Position numbers and translations under genes: made by a program. DNA of 64,000 nt from Benzoatithermus flavus (lineage in GTDB: Bacteria; Pseudomonadota; Alphaproteobacteria; Geminicoccales; Geminicoccaceae). Positions 40,469 through 49,206 of the stretch are shown one piece after another; position 1 is the first letter of the stretch; each line of letters starts with the position of its first letter. The notes beneath the pieces were generated by a model. The model searched no databases, was not told the origin of the DNA, and saw nothing but the letters and a program-made list of their open reading frames with translations. The DNA lies in the NCBI RefSeq assembly GCF_037908215.1, contig NZ_JBBLZC010000002.1, positions 248,001 through 312,000 of the forward strand, written 5' to 3'.

Positions 40469-40828
40469 TCAGGTGGGCTGGCCCTGTCGGGCGAGGGCTT
40501 CCTGCTGCCAGGCCTGGCCCGTGGCCAGCACGCAAGCATGGCCCTTGCTGTCCACGCTCACCATGGTCCAGGTGCCGGCGGCGGAGGAGGCGAAGACCTG
40601 CATCACGGTGCCGTCGTCGGCGAGGCCCATGGAGGCCGGCTGCTCGCCGAAGCGCTCGTTCAGGAAACTGCGCAGCTCGTCATAGGCGCCGCACATCGGG
40701 GCATCGGGTCCTGGCATCGCCGGCGGAGCGGCCGGATCGGCCTGCGCCACCGAAGCGGCCGGGGCGGAGCCGGCGAAACCCAGGGCCAGCAACGCCGCCA
40801 CCGGCCGACGCACGATACGGTGTTCCAT
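40469..40828 (-). CDS. Exported protein of unknown function, candidate EcfG regulon member
   Basis: 119 residues. Signal peptide (VAALLALGFAGSAPAASVA), then a mature domain with Cys in PMCGAYDELRSFLNERF and HACVLATGQAW, and a central WTMVSVDSKGHACVL beta segment. The pair of Cys could form one disulfide. No family recognised, but the size and pattern (W-hydrophobic-C near the C-terminus) are common among alphaproteobacterial secreted proteins. A near-perfect EcfG-type promoter lies 107 bp upstream. Confidence 0.65.
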   Translation of the reverse strand: MEHRIVRRPVAALLALGFAGSAPAASVAQADPAAPPAMPGPDAPMCGAYDELRSFLNERFGEQPASMGLADDGTVMQVFASSAAGTWTMVSVDSKGHACVLATGQAWQQEALARQGQPT

Positions 40829-40935
40829 CGCTCCATCTCCAGCGTTCCCGCCGAAAGCGGTCGCGTCGGGCCGTCGTCACCGGTCCGGTCCAACGCCGAC
40901 CGTCGAGGGGAGGCAATCGAGCTAGCTGTCCTATC

Positions 40936-40961
40936 AACGAGCCCCCGCATCTGTGGGTTCC
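40936..40961 (-). promoter_or_regulatory. Candidate EcfG-type promoter (GGAAC-N17-CGTT)
   Basis: On the minus strand GGAAC (40957-40961) is followed after 17 bases by CGTT (40936-40939). This fits the general-stress sigma consensus GGAAC-N16/17-cGTT. It points at the exported protein gene starting at 40828, giving a 5' leader of about 100 bases. Found by eye; chance occurrence cannot be excluded. Confidence 0.5.
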
Positions 40962-41107
40962 GCGCCACATTCGCACGGCTTCAGACGGCGGCTCGGGGCT
41001 TGCGGGCGATCCGGCCCGTGCGCTCTCTGGAGCGAACGGGCAAAGCACGCGCCAGCCCGCGGCGGTCCCGAGAGCCGCTGTCCATGGAGCGAGACGGAGC
41101 GCCGAGC

Positions 41108-42616
41108 ATGCCGGAGAGGAGAGCGGCAGCACCCAGAATTCGCATCGGCCCGCCCCAGACCGCAACCCTCTTCGGTCTCGCCCCGGTCCTCCACTTTCTC
41201 GGCATCATCCTCTGTGGCCTCGGCGGGGTGATGCTGGTGCCGGCCGCCGTCGATTTCGTCGACCGCAGCGCCGACGCTTCGGTCTTCCTGATCGCCGCGG
41301 CGGCGACCGTGTTCACGGGCGTCACGCTGACCTTGAGCTTCGCCGGCGAGGAACTCCGCATCAATCTGCGCCAGGGAGTGCTCGCCGTGATCCTCACCTG
41401 GATCGGGGCGAGCTTCTTCGGCGCCCTGCCATTCATGTTCGCCGCCCGGCCGCTTTCCTTCACGGATGCGGTCTTCGAGACCGTCTCCGGCCTCACCGCC
41501 ACGGGCTCGACCGTCTATGTCGGCCTCGACCGGGCGCCGCGGGGCATCCTCTTGTGGCGCTTCCTGCTCACCTGGATGGGCGGGTTCGGCCTCGTCACCT
41601 TCGCCGTCCTCGTCCTGCCCTATCTGCGGGTCGGCGGGCTCCAGCTCTTCATGGTCGACCTCTCGGCTCGGCCGGGCAAGTTCGTGCCCAAGACCGCCGA
41701 GGTGGTGGCGCAGATCGCTTTCGTCTACGTCCTGCTGACGCTCCTGTGCGCGATCGCCTTCGGGGCTGCCGGCATGAGCACGCTAGATGCCGTGGGTCAT
41801 GCCATGGCGGCGCTGGCGACCGGCGGCTTTTCCTCGCACGATGCTGGGATCGGCCACTTCGAGAGCCCCGCGGTCGAGTGGATCGCGACGCTGTTCATGC
41901 TCCTGGGCGCCATGCCGTTCGCGCTCTACATCCATCTCCTGCGCGGCCAACCCGGACCGCTGCTGGGCGATTACCAGGTGCGGCTGTTCCTCGTCGTCAT
42001 CGGCGCGGGCGTCCTTCTGCTTGCGATCTGGCGCCTGAAGGGTGGCGCCCTCACGGTCGAGCAGGCGGTGCGCGAGGCCGCGTTCAACGTCGTCTCGATC
42101 ATCAGCACGACCGGGTTCACGAGCCACGATTTCGGCCAGTGGGGCGGCTTCGCCTCCCTGGTCCTGTTCTGCGCCATGCTGATGGGCGGCTGCACCGGCT
42201 CGACCGCGGGCGGGATCAAGATGTTCCGCCTCTACGTCCTGCTCGAGGCGCTGAAGGCGCAGATCGGCCGACAGATCTACCCGAACGGCGTGTTCACGGT
42301 GCGCTACAACCGGGCACCGGTGCCGCCCGCCATCGTGGCGGCGGTCGTCACCTACGCCTTCGCCTATCTCGCCACCTTCTCCCTCCTGGCGCTGGCGCTC
42401 GCCTTCGCCGGCCTCGGCTTCGAGGAGAGCCTAGGGGCCGCGGCCACCTCCCTGGGCGGCGTCGGGCCGGGGCTGGGGCCCCGCATCGGTCCGTGCTGCA
42501 CGTTCGCCGGGATCGCCGATTCCGCGAAGTGGCTGCTCGTGTTCGGCATGCTGGCCGGCCGGCTCGAGATCCTGCTTCTCGTCCTGCCCTTCACGCCGGC
42601 GTTCTGGCGCGCGTGA
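41108..42616 (+). CDS. trkH: TrkH family potassium uptake protein
   Basis: About 502 residues. Membrane channel subunit of Trk, with four pore-loop repeats: TATGSTVY, the second near ALATGGFSSHD, STTGFTSHDFG, and SLGGVGPGLG (Gly filters). GGCTGSTAGGIKMFR is typical of TrkH/TrkG. It lets K+ in, with TrkA as cytosolic gate; no trkA is nearby. Two starts are possible: ATG 41108, with GACGGAG before it, or ATG 41084. Its last 186 bp overlap the antiparallel DedA gene. Confidence 0.92.
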   Translation: MPERRAAAPRIRIGPPQTATLFGLAPVLHFLGIILCGLGGVMLVPAAVDFVDRSADASVFLIAAAATVFTGVTLTLSFAGEELRINLRQGVLAVILTWIGASFFGALPFMFAARPLSFTDAVFETVSGLTATGSTVYVGLDRAPRGILLWRFLLTWMGGFGLVTFAVLVLPYLRVGGLQLFMVDLSARPGKFVPKTAEVVAQIAFVYVLLTLLCAIAFGAAGMSTLDAVGHAMAALATGGFSSHDAGIGHFESPAVEWIATLFMLLGAMPFALYIHLLRGQPGPLLGDYQVRLFLVVIGAGVLLLAIWRLKGGALTVEQAVREAAFNVVSIISTTGFTSHDFGQWGGFASLVLFCAMLMGGCTGSTAGGIKMFRLYVLLEALKAQIGRQIYPNGVFTVRYNRAPVPPAIVAAVVTYAFAYLATFSLLALALAFAGLGFEESLGAAATSLGGVGPGLGPRIGPCCTFAGIADSAKWLLVFGMLAGRLEILLLVLPFTPAFWRA

Positions 42617-43390
42617 GAGAGGCAGCCGCGACGGCGGCGCGCGCCGCTCCTTCCTGCCCGGTTCGGGCGGCACCCTGAACAGATAGATGAACAGCGTTAT
42701 CAGCGCCGCCGCCGCCATGGCGAGAAGGAGCGGCGCCATGGCCTTGAGTGCGGGAACGATGCCCGGCAGGTGCTCGTCGATCAGATAGACGCCGCCGACC
42801 CAGCCGCCGACCCAGATGATGCTGCCCGCGAGATTGGCGATCGCGAACCGCCACCAGGGCAGCTCGAGCATCCCGGCCACGAACGCGTTGAGCTGCCTCA
42901 GCCCGTCGATGTAGGGAGCCAGCACCACGATCCAGATCCCCCAGCGCGCGTAGCTCCGGTCGACCTTGGCGAGGCGCTCCTCCGAGATCGGCAGGTGATG
43001 GAGGGCGTAGGCGCCGCCGAACCGGCCGGCGACGTAGCCGAGCTGGCTGCCGACGATGACCCCCAGGAACGAGAGCAGGATCACGGTCGGCAGCCACAGC
43101 TTGCCATGCATGGCAGCGACGGCGGCTGCCACCATCACCGAGGTGGCCGGTACCGGCACGCCCAGGAAGTCGACGGTGACGATGCCGAAGATCGCGGCAT
43201 AGCCCCAGCGCTCGAGGAGATGCGAGCCCTCGTGGACGATCTCGGCGCTCTGCGCCTCGATCGACGTCTCGGCCCATCCGGCGCCCGCGAGGAGAGCGAG
43301 CAGGCACGAGCCTGCCAGCGCCGCGAGCGCCAGCCGGCATCCTCTACCGGCCCATCTCGGGCTCGAGCACCGGCGCTCGCTGCCGCCCAT
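42431..43390 (-). CDS. DedA/SNARE-associated family membrane protein
   Basis: 319 residues: signal/anchor segment, then the DedA core (about 50-230) with VTVDFLGVPVPATSVMVAAAV, GVIVGSQLGYVAGRFGGA, RSYARWGIWIVVLAPYIDGLRQLNAFVAGMLELPWWRFAIANLAGSIIWV in the usual order. The family's E...R...R-G residues (flippase for undecaprenyl phosphate or phosphatidyl lipids) are partly seen as FGG and R-G. The last 80 residues are basic and low complexity, and their codons lie antisense to trkH. Start ATG 43390. Confidence 0.85.
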   Translation of the reverse strand: MGGSERRCSSPRWAGRGCRLALAALAGSCLLALLAGAGWAETSIEAQSAEIVHEGSHLLERWGYAAIFGIVTVDFLGVPVPATSVMVAAAVAAMHGKLWLPTVILLSFLGVIVGSQLGYVAGRFGGAYALHHLPISEERLAKVDRSYARWGIWIVVLAPYIDGLRQLNAFVAGMLELPWWRFAIANLAGSIIWVGGWVGGVYLIDEHLPGIVPALKAMAPLLLAMAAAALITLFIYLFRVPPEPGRKERRAPPSRLPLSRAPERRREGQDEKQDLEPAGQHAEHEQPLRGIGDPGERAARTDAGPQPRPDAAQGGGRGP

Positions 43391-43438
43391 CCTCTCCGTC
43401 CTCTGGCCGCATCTCCTGCCGGCGCGGCGCCGGCCCGC

Positions 43439-44422
43439 CTAGGCCTCCGCGAACAGCGGGGTGGAGAGATAGCGCTCGGCGAAGGAAGGAATGACGACCA
43501 CGATCATCTTGTCCGCCATCTCCGGCCGCTTCGCCACCTTGAGCGCGGCTGCCACCGCGGCGCCCGAGGAGATGCCGCCCGGGATGCCCTCGAGCCGGGC
43601 GAGGCGGCGCGCCTCCTGGAAGGCCTCGTCGTTGCCGACCGTGACGATCTCGTCGATCAGGCTCGTGTCCAGGATCTCGGGCACGAAGCCGGCTCCGATG
43701 CCCTGGATCGGGTGCGGGGCGGGCTGTCCGCCCGAGAGCACCGGGCTCGCTTCGGGCTCGACCGCCACCATGCGCAAGGAGGGCTTCCTCGGCTTCAGCA
43801 CCTGGCCGCAGCCGGTAAGCGTGCCGCCGGTGCCGATGCCGGACACGATCACATCCACCCGGCCCTCGGTGTCGACCCAGATTTCCTCGGCTGTGGTCTT
43901 GCGGTGGATCTTGGGGTTGGCCGGATTGGCGAACTGGTTCGGCATGATCGCCCCCGGATTGGCGGCCAGGATCTCTTCCGCCCGGGCGATGGCGCCCTTC
44001 ATACCCTTCTCGCGCGGGGTGAGTTCGACCTCGGCCCCCAGAAAGCGCAGCATCTTGCGCCGCTCGATCGAGACCGATTCCGGCATGGTGAGGATGAGGC
44101 GATAGCCGCGCGCCGCGCACACGAAGGCAAGGGCGATGCCGGTGTTGCCCGAGGTCGGCTCGACCAGGAGAGCGCCGGGCTTCAGCCTGCCCTCGGCCTC
44201 GAGCGCCTCGATCATCGCGACACCGATCCGGTCCTTCACGCTGGCGAGCGGGTTGAAGAACTCCAGCTTGAGCAGGAGATCGGCGCTCAGGCCCTCCTCG
44301 GCGGCGAGCCGGCGTGCGCGCACCAGCGGCGTGTTGCCGATCGTCTCCGCGATGCTGTCGTAGATGCGCCGACGCAGCGGCGGGTCCAGCCGCAAGGGTG
44401 TGGGAGCGAGGCGTTGATCCAT
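43439..44422 (-). CDS. cysK: Cysteine synthase A
   Basis: 327 residues, PLP-dependent O-acetylserine sulfhydrylase. PLP lysine in NPLASVKDRIG, phosphate loop in GIGTGGTLTG, substrate loop PTSGNTGIALAF, and MNQFANPANP-type residues (NQFANPANPK). QGIGAGFVPEIL and GISSGAA complete the family set. It builds L-cysteine from O-acetylserine and sulfide. ATG 44422 with GAAGGAAAG upstream was chosen; the frame continues 51 codons further without similarity. It is divergent from the AEC carrier. Confidence 0.95.
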   Translation of the reverse strand: MDQRLAPTPLRLDPPLRRRIYDSIAETIGNTPLVRARRLAAEEGLSADLLLKLEFFNPLASVKDRIGVAMIEALEAEGRLKPGALLVEPTSGNTGIALAFVCAARGYRLILTMPESVSIERRKMLRFLGAEVELTPREKGMKGAIARAEEILAANPGAIMPNQFANPANPKIHRKTTAEEIWVDTEGRVDVIVSGIGTGGTLTGCGQVLKPRKPSLRMVAVEPEASPVLSGGQPAPHPIQGIGAGFVPEILDTSLIDEIVTVGNDEAFQEARRLARLEGIPGGISSGAAVAAALKVAKRPEMADKMIVVVIPSFAERYLSTPLFAEA

Positions 44423-44508
44423 GATCGTCTTTCCTTCGGTCCTCTCGCCGCGACGTCGCGACGCCGAGCAACGGGGCCGGCGCCCTGCCGTCCGAACGGA
44501 GGCGATGA

Positions 44509-45573
44509 ATGCTCGGGCGCGATCATCGGCGGGGCCGGCGCCGGGTTCAACGGCAAAAGGAAGTATCCGGCCCATCGCTTGAGCCCCGTCGGCGGCTGCG
44601 CTACCAACAGCTTCATTCTCCGTCCGAGGTTCCCCCGATCGCCGTCGTCATCGACATCATCGCGCCGATCTTCGGCATCGTCCTCATCGGCTGGCTCGCC
44701 GCACGCTTCGGCGCCATCGACGAGGCGGCGGGCCGCGGGCTGTCGCTGTTCGCGTTCAACTTCGCCATCCCGGTCATGCTGGTGCGCACGCTGGCCGAGG
44801 CGGCGCTGCCGCCGCATCCGGAATGGCGCTTCGTCCTCGCCTATTTCGGCGGCGCTTTCGCGAACTTCGGCCTCGCCGCCTTCCTCGCCCGGCGGCTGTT
44901 CGGGCGTGAACGTGCCGAGCCCGCGATCTTCGGCATCACTGCCGCCTTCTCCAACACCACCATCCTCGGCATTCCGCTCATCCTCCAGGCTTATGGCGAG
45001 CCCGCGGCGGTACCGCTGTCGCTGATCTTGGGGTTTCACAGCGCGCTTCTGTTCACCCTCACGACCGTGGTGGCGGAGCTCGGGGTCGGGGCGGGAAGCT
45101 CGCTCGGGCGGATGCTCGCGAACATCCTGAAAGGGCTCGTCACCAACCCGATCTTGTGGGGCATCGGTATCGGGCTCGTCCTCAACCATCTGGGCCTTGC
45201 CCTGCCGTCGGTGCTCGACCGGCTCGCCACGACGCTGGGCGCCGCTGCCCTGCCGGCGGCGCTGTTCGCGCTCGGCGCCAATCTGAGCCGCTTTCGGCTC
45301 ATGGGCAGCCTGCGCGAGGCGCTGCTTTTGACCTTCCTCAAGATCCTGGCGCAGCCCGCGCTGATCTGGCTCCTGGCAAAGGGGGCCTTCGCCCTGCCGC
45401 CGCTGTCGACCGCGATCGCCGTCACGATCGGCGCCCTGCCGTCGGGCATCAACGCCTATCTGTTCGCGGCCCGCTACCGCGCCGCGGTGCCGGAAGCGAC
45501 CAGCACCATCCTGCTTTCCACCCTGGTGTCGGTGGTCACGGTCGGCCTGCTGCTGACGGTGCTGCGCCATTAG
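44509..45573 (+). CDS. AEC family transporter (auxin efflux carrier/malonate permease type)
   Basis: About 354 residues, ten membrane helices. The core starts at VIDIIAPIFGIVLIGWLAARFG; further landmarks are FNFAIPVMLVRTLAE, GITAAFSNTTILGIPLI, KGLVTNPILWGIGIGLVLN and IGALPSGINAYLFAARY, matching the AEC/MdcF fold. The substrate is unknown (auxin-like or dicarboxylate anion). ATG 44509 follows a GGAGG site but puts 43 basic residues before the first helix; no internal Met is available, so the true start may be a rarer codon further in. Confidence 0.9.
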   Translation: MLGRDHRRGRRRVQRQKEVSGPSLEPRRRLRYQQLHSPSEVPPIAVVIDIIAPIFGIVLIGWLAARFGAIDEAAGRGLSLFAFNFAIPVMLVRTLAEAALPPHPEWRFVLAYFGGAFANFGLAAFLARRLFGRERAEPAIFGITAAFSNTTILGIPLILQAYGEPAAVPLSLILGFHSALLFTLTTVVAELGVGAGSSLGRMLANILKGLVTNPILWGIGIGLVLNHLGLALPSVLDRLATTLGAAALPAALFALGANLSRFRLMGSLREALLLTFLKILAQPALIWLLAKGAFALPPLSTAIAVTIGALPSGINAYLFAARYRAAVPEATSTILLSTLVSVVTVGLLLTVLRH

Positions 45574-45677
45574 GGCATCCGGCGCCCGATGGGGCTCCCC
45601 AGCGTCGTGGTCGGGCTTGCGCGCCGGCGCCGACCCGGCCACTAACCCTCCCGATCCGCCACGACGGGAAGGGGATC

Positions 45678-46538
45678 ATGGGCTTCGATACGCTGCTCCT
45701 GGACTGGCTCCGGCTCGGCCTGCGCTGGCTGCACGTGATGGCCGCCATCGTCTGGCTCGGCACGGCCTTCTACTTCATGGGCCTCGACCAGGAGCTGCGG
45801 CGCCGGCCGGCACGTCGGCCGGAAGACGGCAAGGGAGAGGCCTGGCAGGTGCACGGCGGCGGCTTCTATCACATCGAAGGCGTCGTGCCCGGGGGCGAGC
45901 CCCCGCCGGGAGCAGGTTTCGCCCGCTTCCGCTGGCCTGCCTACACCACCTGGATCTCGGGCTTCCTCCTCCTGGCGGTCCTTTACTACGTCGAGGCCAC
46001 GTTGCGCCTGACCGGACCGGATGCGACCGGGCTGTCGCCCGTGCCCGCCGTTCTGCTCACCCTCGCGTCGCTCACCCTGGGCTACACGCTCTACGAGGGC
46101 CTGTGCCGCGCGGCCCCCACCCGCCGGCCCCGGGTGCTGGCGCTCGCCTGCTTCCTCCTGCTCACGGCCTTCGCCTGGCTGCACGCCCTGCTGCTCGACG
46201 GCCGCGCCGCGCTGCTCCTCGACGGTGCCTTGGTCGGCACGATCATGGTCGCGAACGTCGCTCACATCATGATCCCGATCCAGCGCCGGGCGCTCGCCGC
46301 CTGGGGCGAGGGCAGGGAGCCGGATGCCGCGGACCTGGAGCGGGCGCGGACGCGCGCGGCGCACAACGACCACCTGGCGCTGGCCGCCGTGCTCGCCATG
46401 CTGGGCGGCCACTATCCCTTGCTCCACGAGGGTGGCCGGAGCTGGCTCGCGTTCGCGGCAGCGCTGGTCGTGAGCGCCGGCGCCGCCCGGCTGTGGCGCC
46501 GGCAGCACGGCGGACGCGGGCCGGGGCTCACGCCATAG
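45678..46538 (+). CDS. Urate hydroxylase PuuD, membrane domain only
   Basis: 286 residues, seven or eight membrane helices. The motif KGEAWQVHGGGFYHIEGV, then FRWPAYTTWISGFLLL and GHYPLL near the end, matches the DUF989 domain of PuuD, the integral-membrane urate oxidase. Full-length PuuD (about 400 residues) ends in a cytochrome c domain for electron delivery; here it stops after the membrane part and no CXXCH occurs. It may pass electrons to a separate cytochrome or have a changed role. Its 3' end overlaps the FkbM gene by 11 bp. Confidence 0.82.
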   Translation: MGFDTLLLDWLRLGLRWLHVMAAIVWLGTAFYFMGLDQELRRRPARRPEDGKGEAWQVHGGGFYHIEGVVPGGEPPPGAGFARFRWPAYTTWISGFLLLAVLYYVEATLRLTGPDATGLSPVPAVLLTLASLTLGYTLYEGLCRAAPTRRPRVLALACFLLLTAFAWLHALLLDGRAALLLDGALVGTIMVANVAHIMIPIQRRALAAWGEGREPDAADLERARTRAAHNDHLALAAVLAMLGGHYPLLHEGGRSWLAFAAALVVSAGAARLWRRQHGGRGPGLTP

Positions 46539-47238
46539 CGCGCCGGAACAGCAGCCCGCGGCGCTCGCAGAGGTCGATCGCGAGCTCGAACCCGGCTGCG
46601 AGCAGCCGGCGGACGACCTTGCCGCAGCCTGCATCGCCGATGATGTCGGGATGCATCTCGATGCAGACGGCCCGGACACCGTCCAGCTCGGCATGGTCGA
46701 ACAGCTCGGCCTCGTAGCCTTCGACGTCGACGACGAGGACGGTGGGCCTGATCCGCTCCATGATATCCCGGAACGCGACCTGCCGCACCTCGCTGGCCCG
46801 CTCGGCACCGGGGCGGCCGGTGAACGAGGACGACTGCGGCGCGCTCGCGTTGACGAAGAAAGGCCGGGTACCGTCGGCGTCGCCCACGAAGGCGATCTCG
46901 AACCGGGGCGAGACACCGTTCAGGGCGAACGTGGCCCGGATCGGCTCCGCCATGGCGGGGTTGGCCTCGAAGGTCCACACCCGCTCGCCGCCGATGCGCT
47001 TCGCGCACAAGGTGGCGATCAGGCCGATGCCGGTGCCGAGCTCGAGCACGGTGTCGTCGGGGCGCAGCACGGCCGCGAGCATGCGGCGCTCCGCACCCTC
47101 GTAGGTGCCGCGCTGCAAGGCCCGGCGCAGGCTTCTCGGCGTGTCCGGGCTTATCGGGACGACGGCCTCCTCGATGCGCACGCTGGCAGGGGAGGAGACG
47201 TCGTCCAGACGGCGGCGGAGCTTCTCGATCAAGCGCAT
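46528..47238 (-). CDS. FkbM family methyltransferase
   Basis: 236 residues. SAM-binding motif I is VLELGTGIGLIATL (about 66-79), then WTFEANPAM (motif II acid) and VVDVEGYEAELFDHA (motif IV typical of FkbM), and the closing EMHPDII segment. FkbM enzymes O-methylate sugars or polyketides. The stand-alone setting next to a urate enzyme gives no clue to its substrate. ATG 47238. Convergent with puuD. Confidence 0.9.
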   Translation of the reverse strand: MRLIEKLRRRLDDVSSPASVRIEEAVVPISPDTPRSLRRALQRGTYEGAERRMLAAVLRPDDTVLELGTGIGLIATLCAKRIGGERVWTFEANPAMAEPIRATFALNGVSPRFEIAFVGDADGTRPFFVNASAPQSSSFTGRPGAERASEVRQVAFRDIMERIRPTVLVVDVEGYEAELFDHAELDGVRAVCIEMHPDIIGDAGCGKVVRRLLAAGFELAIDLCERRGLLFRRAMA

Positions 47239-47312
47239 GGATGGTTTCCGCCGCGACCTGCTGCGCACCGCCGGCCTTTCGGCCGCGGCACGACGGGATG
47301 AGGGTATCGAGG

Positions 47313-48227
47313 TCAGCGCGTCGGGACGGGTGTCTCGCCGCGATAGTCGTAGAAGCCGCGCTTCACTTTCCGGCCGAGCCAGCCGGCCTCGACGTACTTC
47401 ACGAGGAGCGGGCACGGGCGGTACTTGCTGTCCGCGAGCCCCTCGTAGAGCACCTGCATGATGGCGAGGCAGGTGTCGAGGCCGATGAAGTCGGCGAGCT
47501 CGAGCGGTCCCATCGGGTGGTTGGCGCCGAGCTTCATCGCGTTGTCGATGGACTCGACCGTGCCGACGCCCTCGTAGAGGGTATAGACGGCTTCGTTGAT
47601 CATCGGCAGCAGGATGCGGTTGACGATGAAGGCCGGGAAGTCCTCGGCGGTGACCGCCTGCTTGCCCAGCTTCTCGCACACGCCGCGGATCGCCTGGTAG
47701 GTGTCCTCCTCGGTGGCGATGCCCCGGATGATCTCGACGAGCTTCATCGCCGGCACCGGGTTCATGAAGTGCATGCCGATGAAGCGCTCGGGCCGGTCGG
47801 TGCAGGCCGCGAGCCGCGTGATCGAGATCGAGGAGGTGTTGGAGGCGATGATCGCCTCGGGCTTCAGGTGCGGGACGAGGGCGGCGAAGATCTTGCGCTT
47901 GAGCTCCTCGTTCTCGGTCGCCGCCTCGATGACGAGCTCGCAGTCGCGGAAGGGCTCGAGGCTCTCGGTGGTGACGATCCGGGCGAGAGCCTGCTGCTTG
48001 CCCTCCTCGGTCAGGACACCCTTGCTGACATGGCGGCCGAGGAAGAAGTCGATCCGGCTCATGGCCGCATCGAGCGCCTGGCGCGAGATGTCGTTGAGCC
48101 GCACCTCGAAGCCGGACTCCGCGGCCACCTGCGCGATGCCGGCGCCCATCTGGCCCGCGCCGATCACGCCGATCCGCTTGATCTCCGGGATCGGCGGATA
48201 GTCACGCTGGGCATAAGTCGTCGCCAT
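47313..48227 (-). CDS. hbd: 3-hydroxybutyryl-CoA dehydrogenase
   Basis: 304 residues. NAD-binding GAGQMGAGIAQVAAESGF (about 20-37), 3HCDH_N domain with FGLHFMNPV-type sequence (IGMHFMNPVPAMKLVEI, catalytic His in the HFMNPV motif), and 3HCDH C-terminal domain with FPAFIVNRILLPMINEA and ADFIGLDTCLAIM. It oxidises (S)-3-hydroxybutyryl-CoA with NAD, in fatty acid or PHB metabolism. It lies downstream of etfA (31 bp) on the same strand, so an etfB-etfA-hbd operon is likely. Start ATG 48227. Confidence 0.95.
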   Translation of the reverse strand: MATTYAQRDYPPIPEIKRIGVIGAGQMGAGIAQVAAESGFEVRLNDISRQALDAAMSRIDFFLGRHVSKGVLTEEGKQQALARIVTTESLEPFRDCELVIEAATENEELKRKIFAALVPHLKPEAIIASNTSSISITRLAACTDRPERFIGMHFMNPVPAMKLVEIIRGIATEEDTYQAIRGVCEKLGKQAVTAEDFPAFIVNRILLPMINEAVYTLYEGVGTVESIDNAMKLGANHPMGPLELADFIGLDTCLAIMQVLYEGLADSKYRPCPLLVKYVEAGWLGRKVKRGFYDYRGETPVPTR

Positions 48228-48258
48228 GGAAGGAGCTCCGTCGGGTGCGCTAGCGCGT

Positions 48259-49206
48259 TCAGGCCGATTTGGCGCGCTTCAATTCTTCGGCGAGTTCGGG
48301 CACCAGCTTGAAGAGATCGCCGACGAGGCCGTAGTCGGCGACCTGGAAGATCGGCGCCTCCTCGTCCTTGTTGATCGCGACGATCACCTTGCTGTCCTTC
48401 ATCCCCGCCAGATGCTGGATCGCGCCCGAGATCCCCACCGCCACGTAGAGTTCGGGTGCCACGATCTTGCCGGTCTGCCCGACCTGCCAGTCGTTGGGCG
48501 CGAAGCCCGCGTCCACCGCCGCTCGCGACGCGCCCACGGCGGCCCCGAGCGCATCGGCGAGCTGCTCGATCAGCTTGAAGTTCTCGGCCGAGCCCACGCC
48601 GCGCCCGCCCGAGACCACGATCCTGGCACTGGTGAGGTCGGGGCGGTCGGACCGGCTGACCTCGCGGCCGAGGAACCGGGCGAGGCCCATTGCCGGCACG
48701 GCCGCGACCGTCACGATCTCGGCCTGGCCGCCTTCGGCCTCGGCGGCTGGGAACGCCGTGGTGCGCACCGTTATCACACGCTTCTGGTCCGTGCTCTTCA
48801 CGGTCGCGAGCGCATTGCCGGCGTAGATGTAGCGCTTGAACGTGTCGGGGCCGAGCACGTCGACGATGTCGCTGATCTGCGCCGTGTCGAGCAGCGCTGC
48901 CACCCGGGGCATCACGTTCTTGCCGGTCGTGGTCGAGGCGGCGACGAGATAATCGTAACCGTCGGCCACCGAGAGGATGAGGGCGGCCAGATCCTCGGCG
49001 ACCGGATGGGCGTAAGGCTCGGCGTCGACGTGCAGCACCCGGCGCACGCCCTGAACCTTGGCGGCGGCCTGGGCTACGGCCGCGGCCCCCTGGCCCGCCA
49101 CCAGGATGTCGACCTCGGGCCCGAGCTTGCTCGCGGCGGCAACGGCGTGCAGCGTGGCCTTGTCGAGGCTCGCGTTGTCGTGCTGGGCGAGAACGAGAAC
49201 GGCCAT
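48259..49206 (-). CDS. etfA: Electron transfer flavoprotein alpha subunit
   Basis: 315 residues. N-terminal domain (VLVLAQHDNASLDKATLHAVAAA), then FAD domain with the signature RIVVSGGRGVGSAEN (about 202-216), RAAVDAGFAPNDWQVGQTGKIVAPELYVAVGISGAIQH and INKDEEAPIF. It carries FAD and passes electrons from acyl-CoA dehydrogenases to ETF-ubiquinone oxidoreductase. Its ATG shares one base with the etfB stop (TGATG), so the subunits are translated as a coupled pair. Full length. Confidence 0.97.
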   Translation of the reverse strand: MAVLVLAQHDNASLDKATLHAVAAASKLGPEVDILVAGQGAAAVAQAAAKVQGVRRVLHVDAEPYAHPVAEDLAALILSVADGYDYLVAASTTTGKNVMPRVAALLDTAQISDIVDVLGPDTFKRYIYAGNALATVKSTDQKRVITVRTTAFPAAEAEGGQAEIVTVAAVPAMGLARFLGREVSRSDRPDLTSARIVVSGGRGVGSAENFKLIEQLADALGAAVGASRAAVDAGFAPNDWQVGQTGKIVAPELYVAVGISGAIQHLAGMKDSKVIVAINKDEEAPIFQVADYGLVGDLFKLVPELAEELKRAKSA

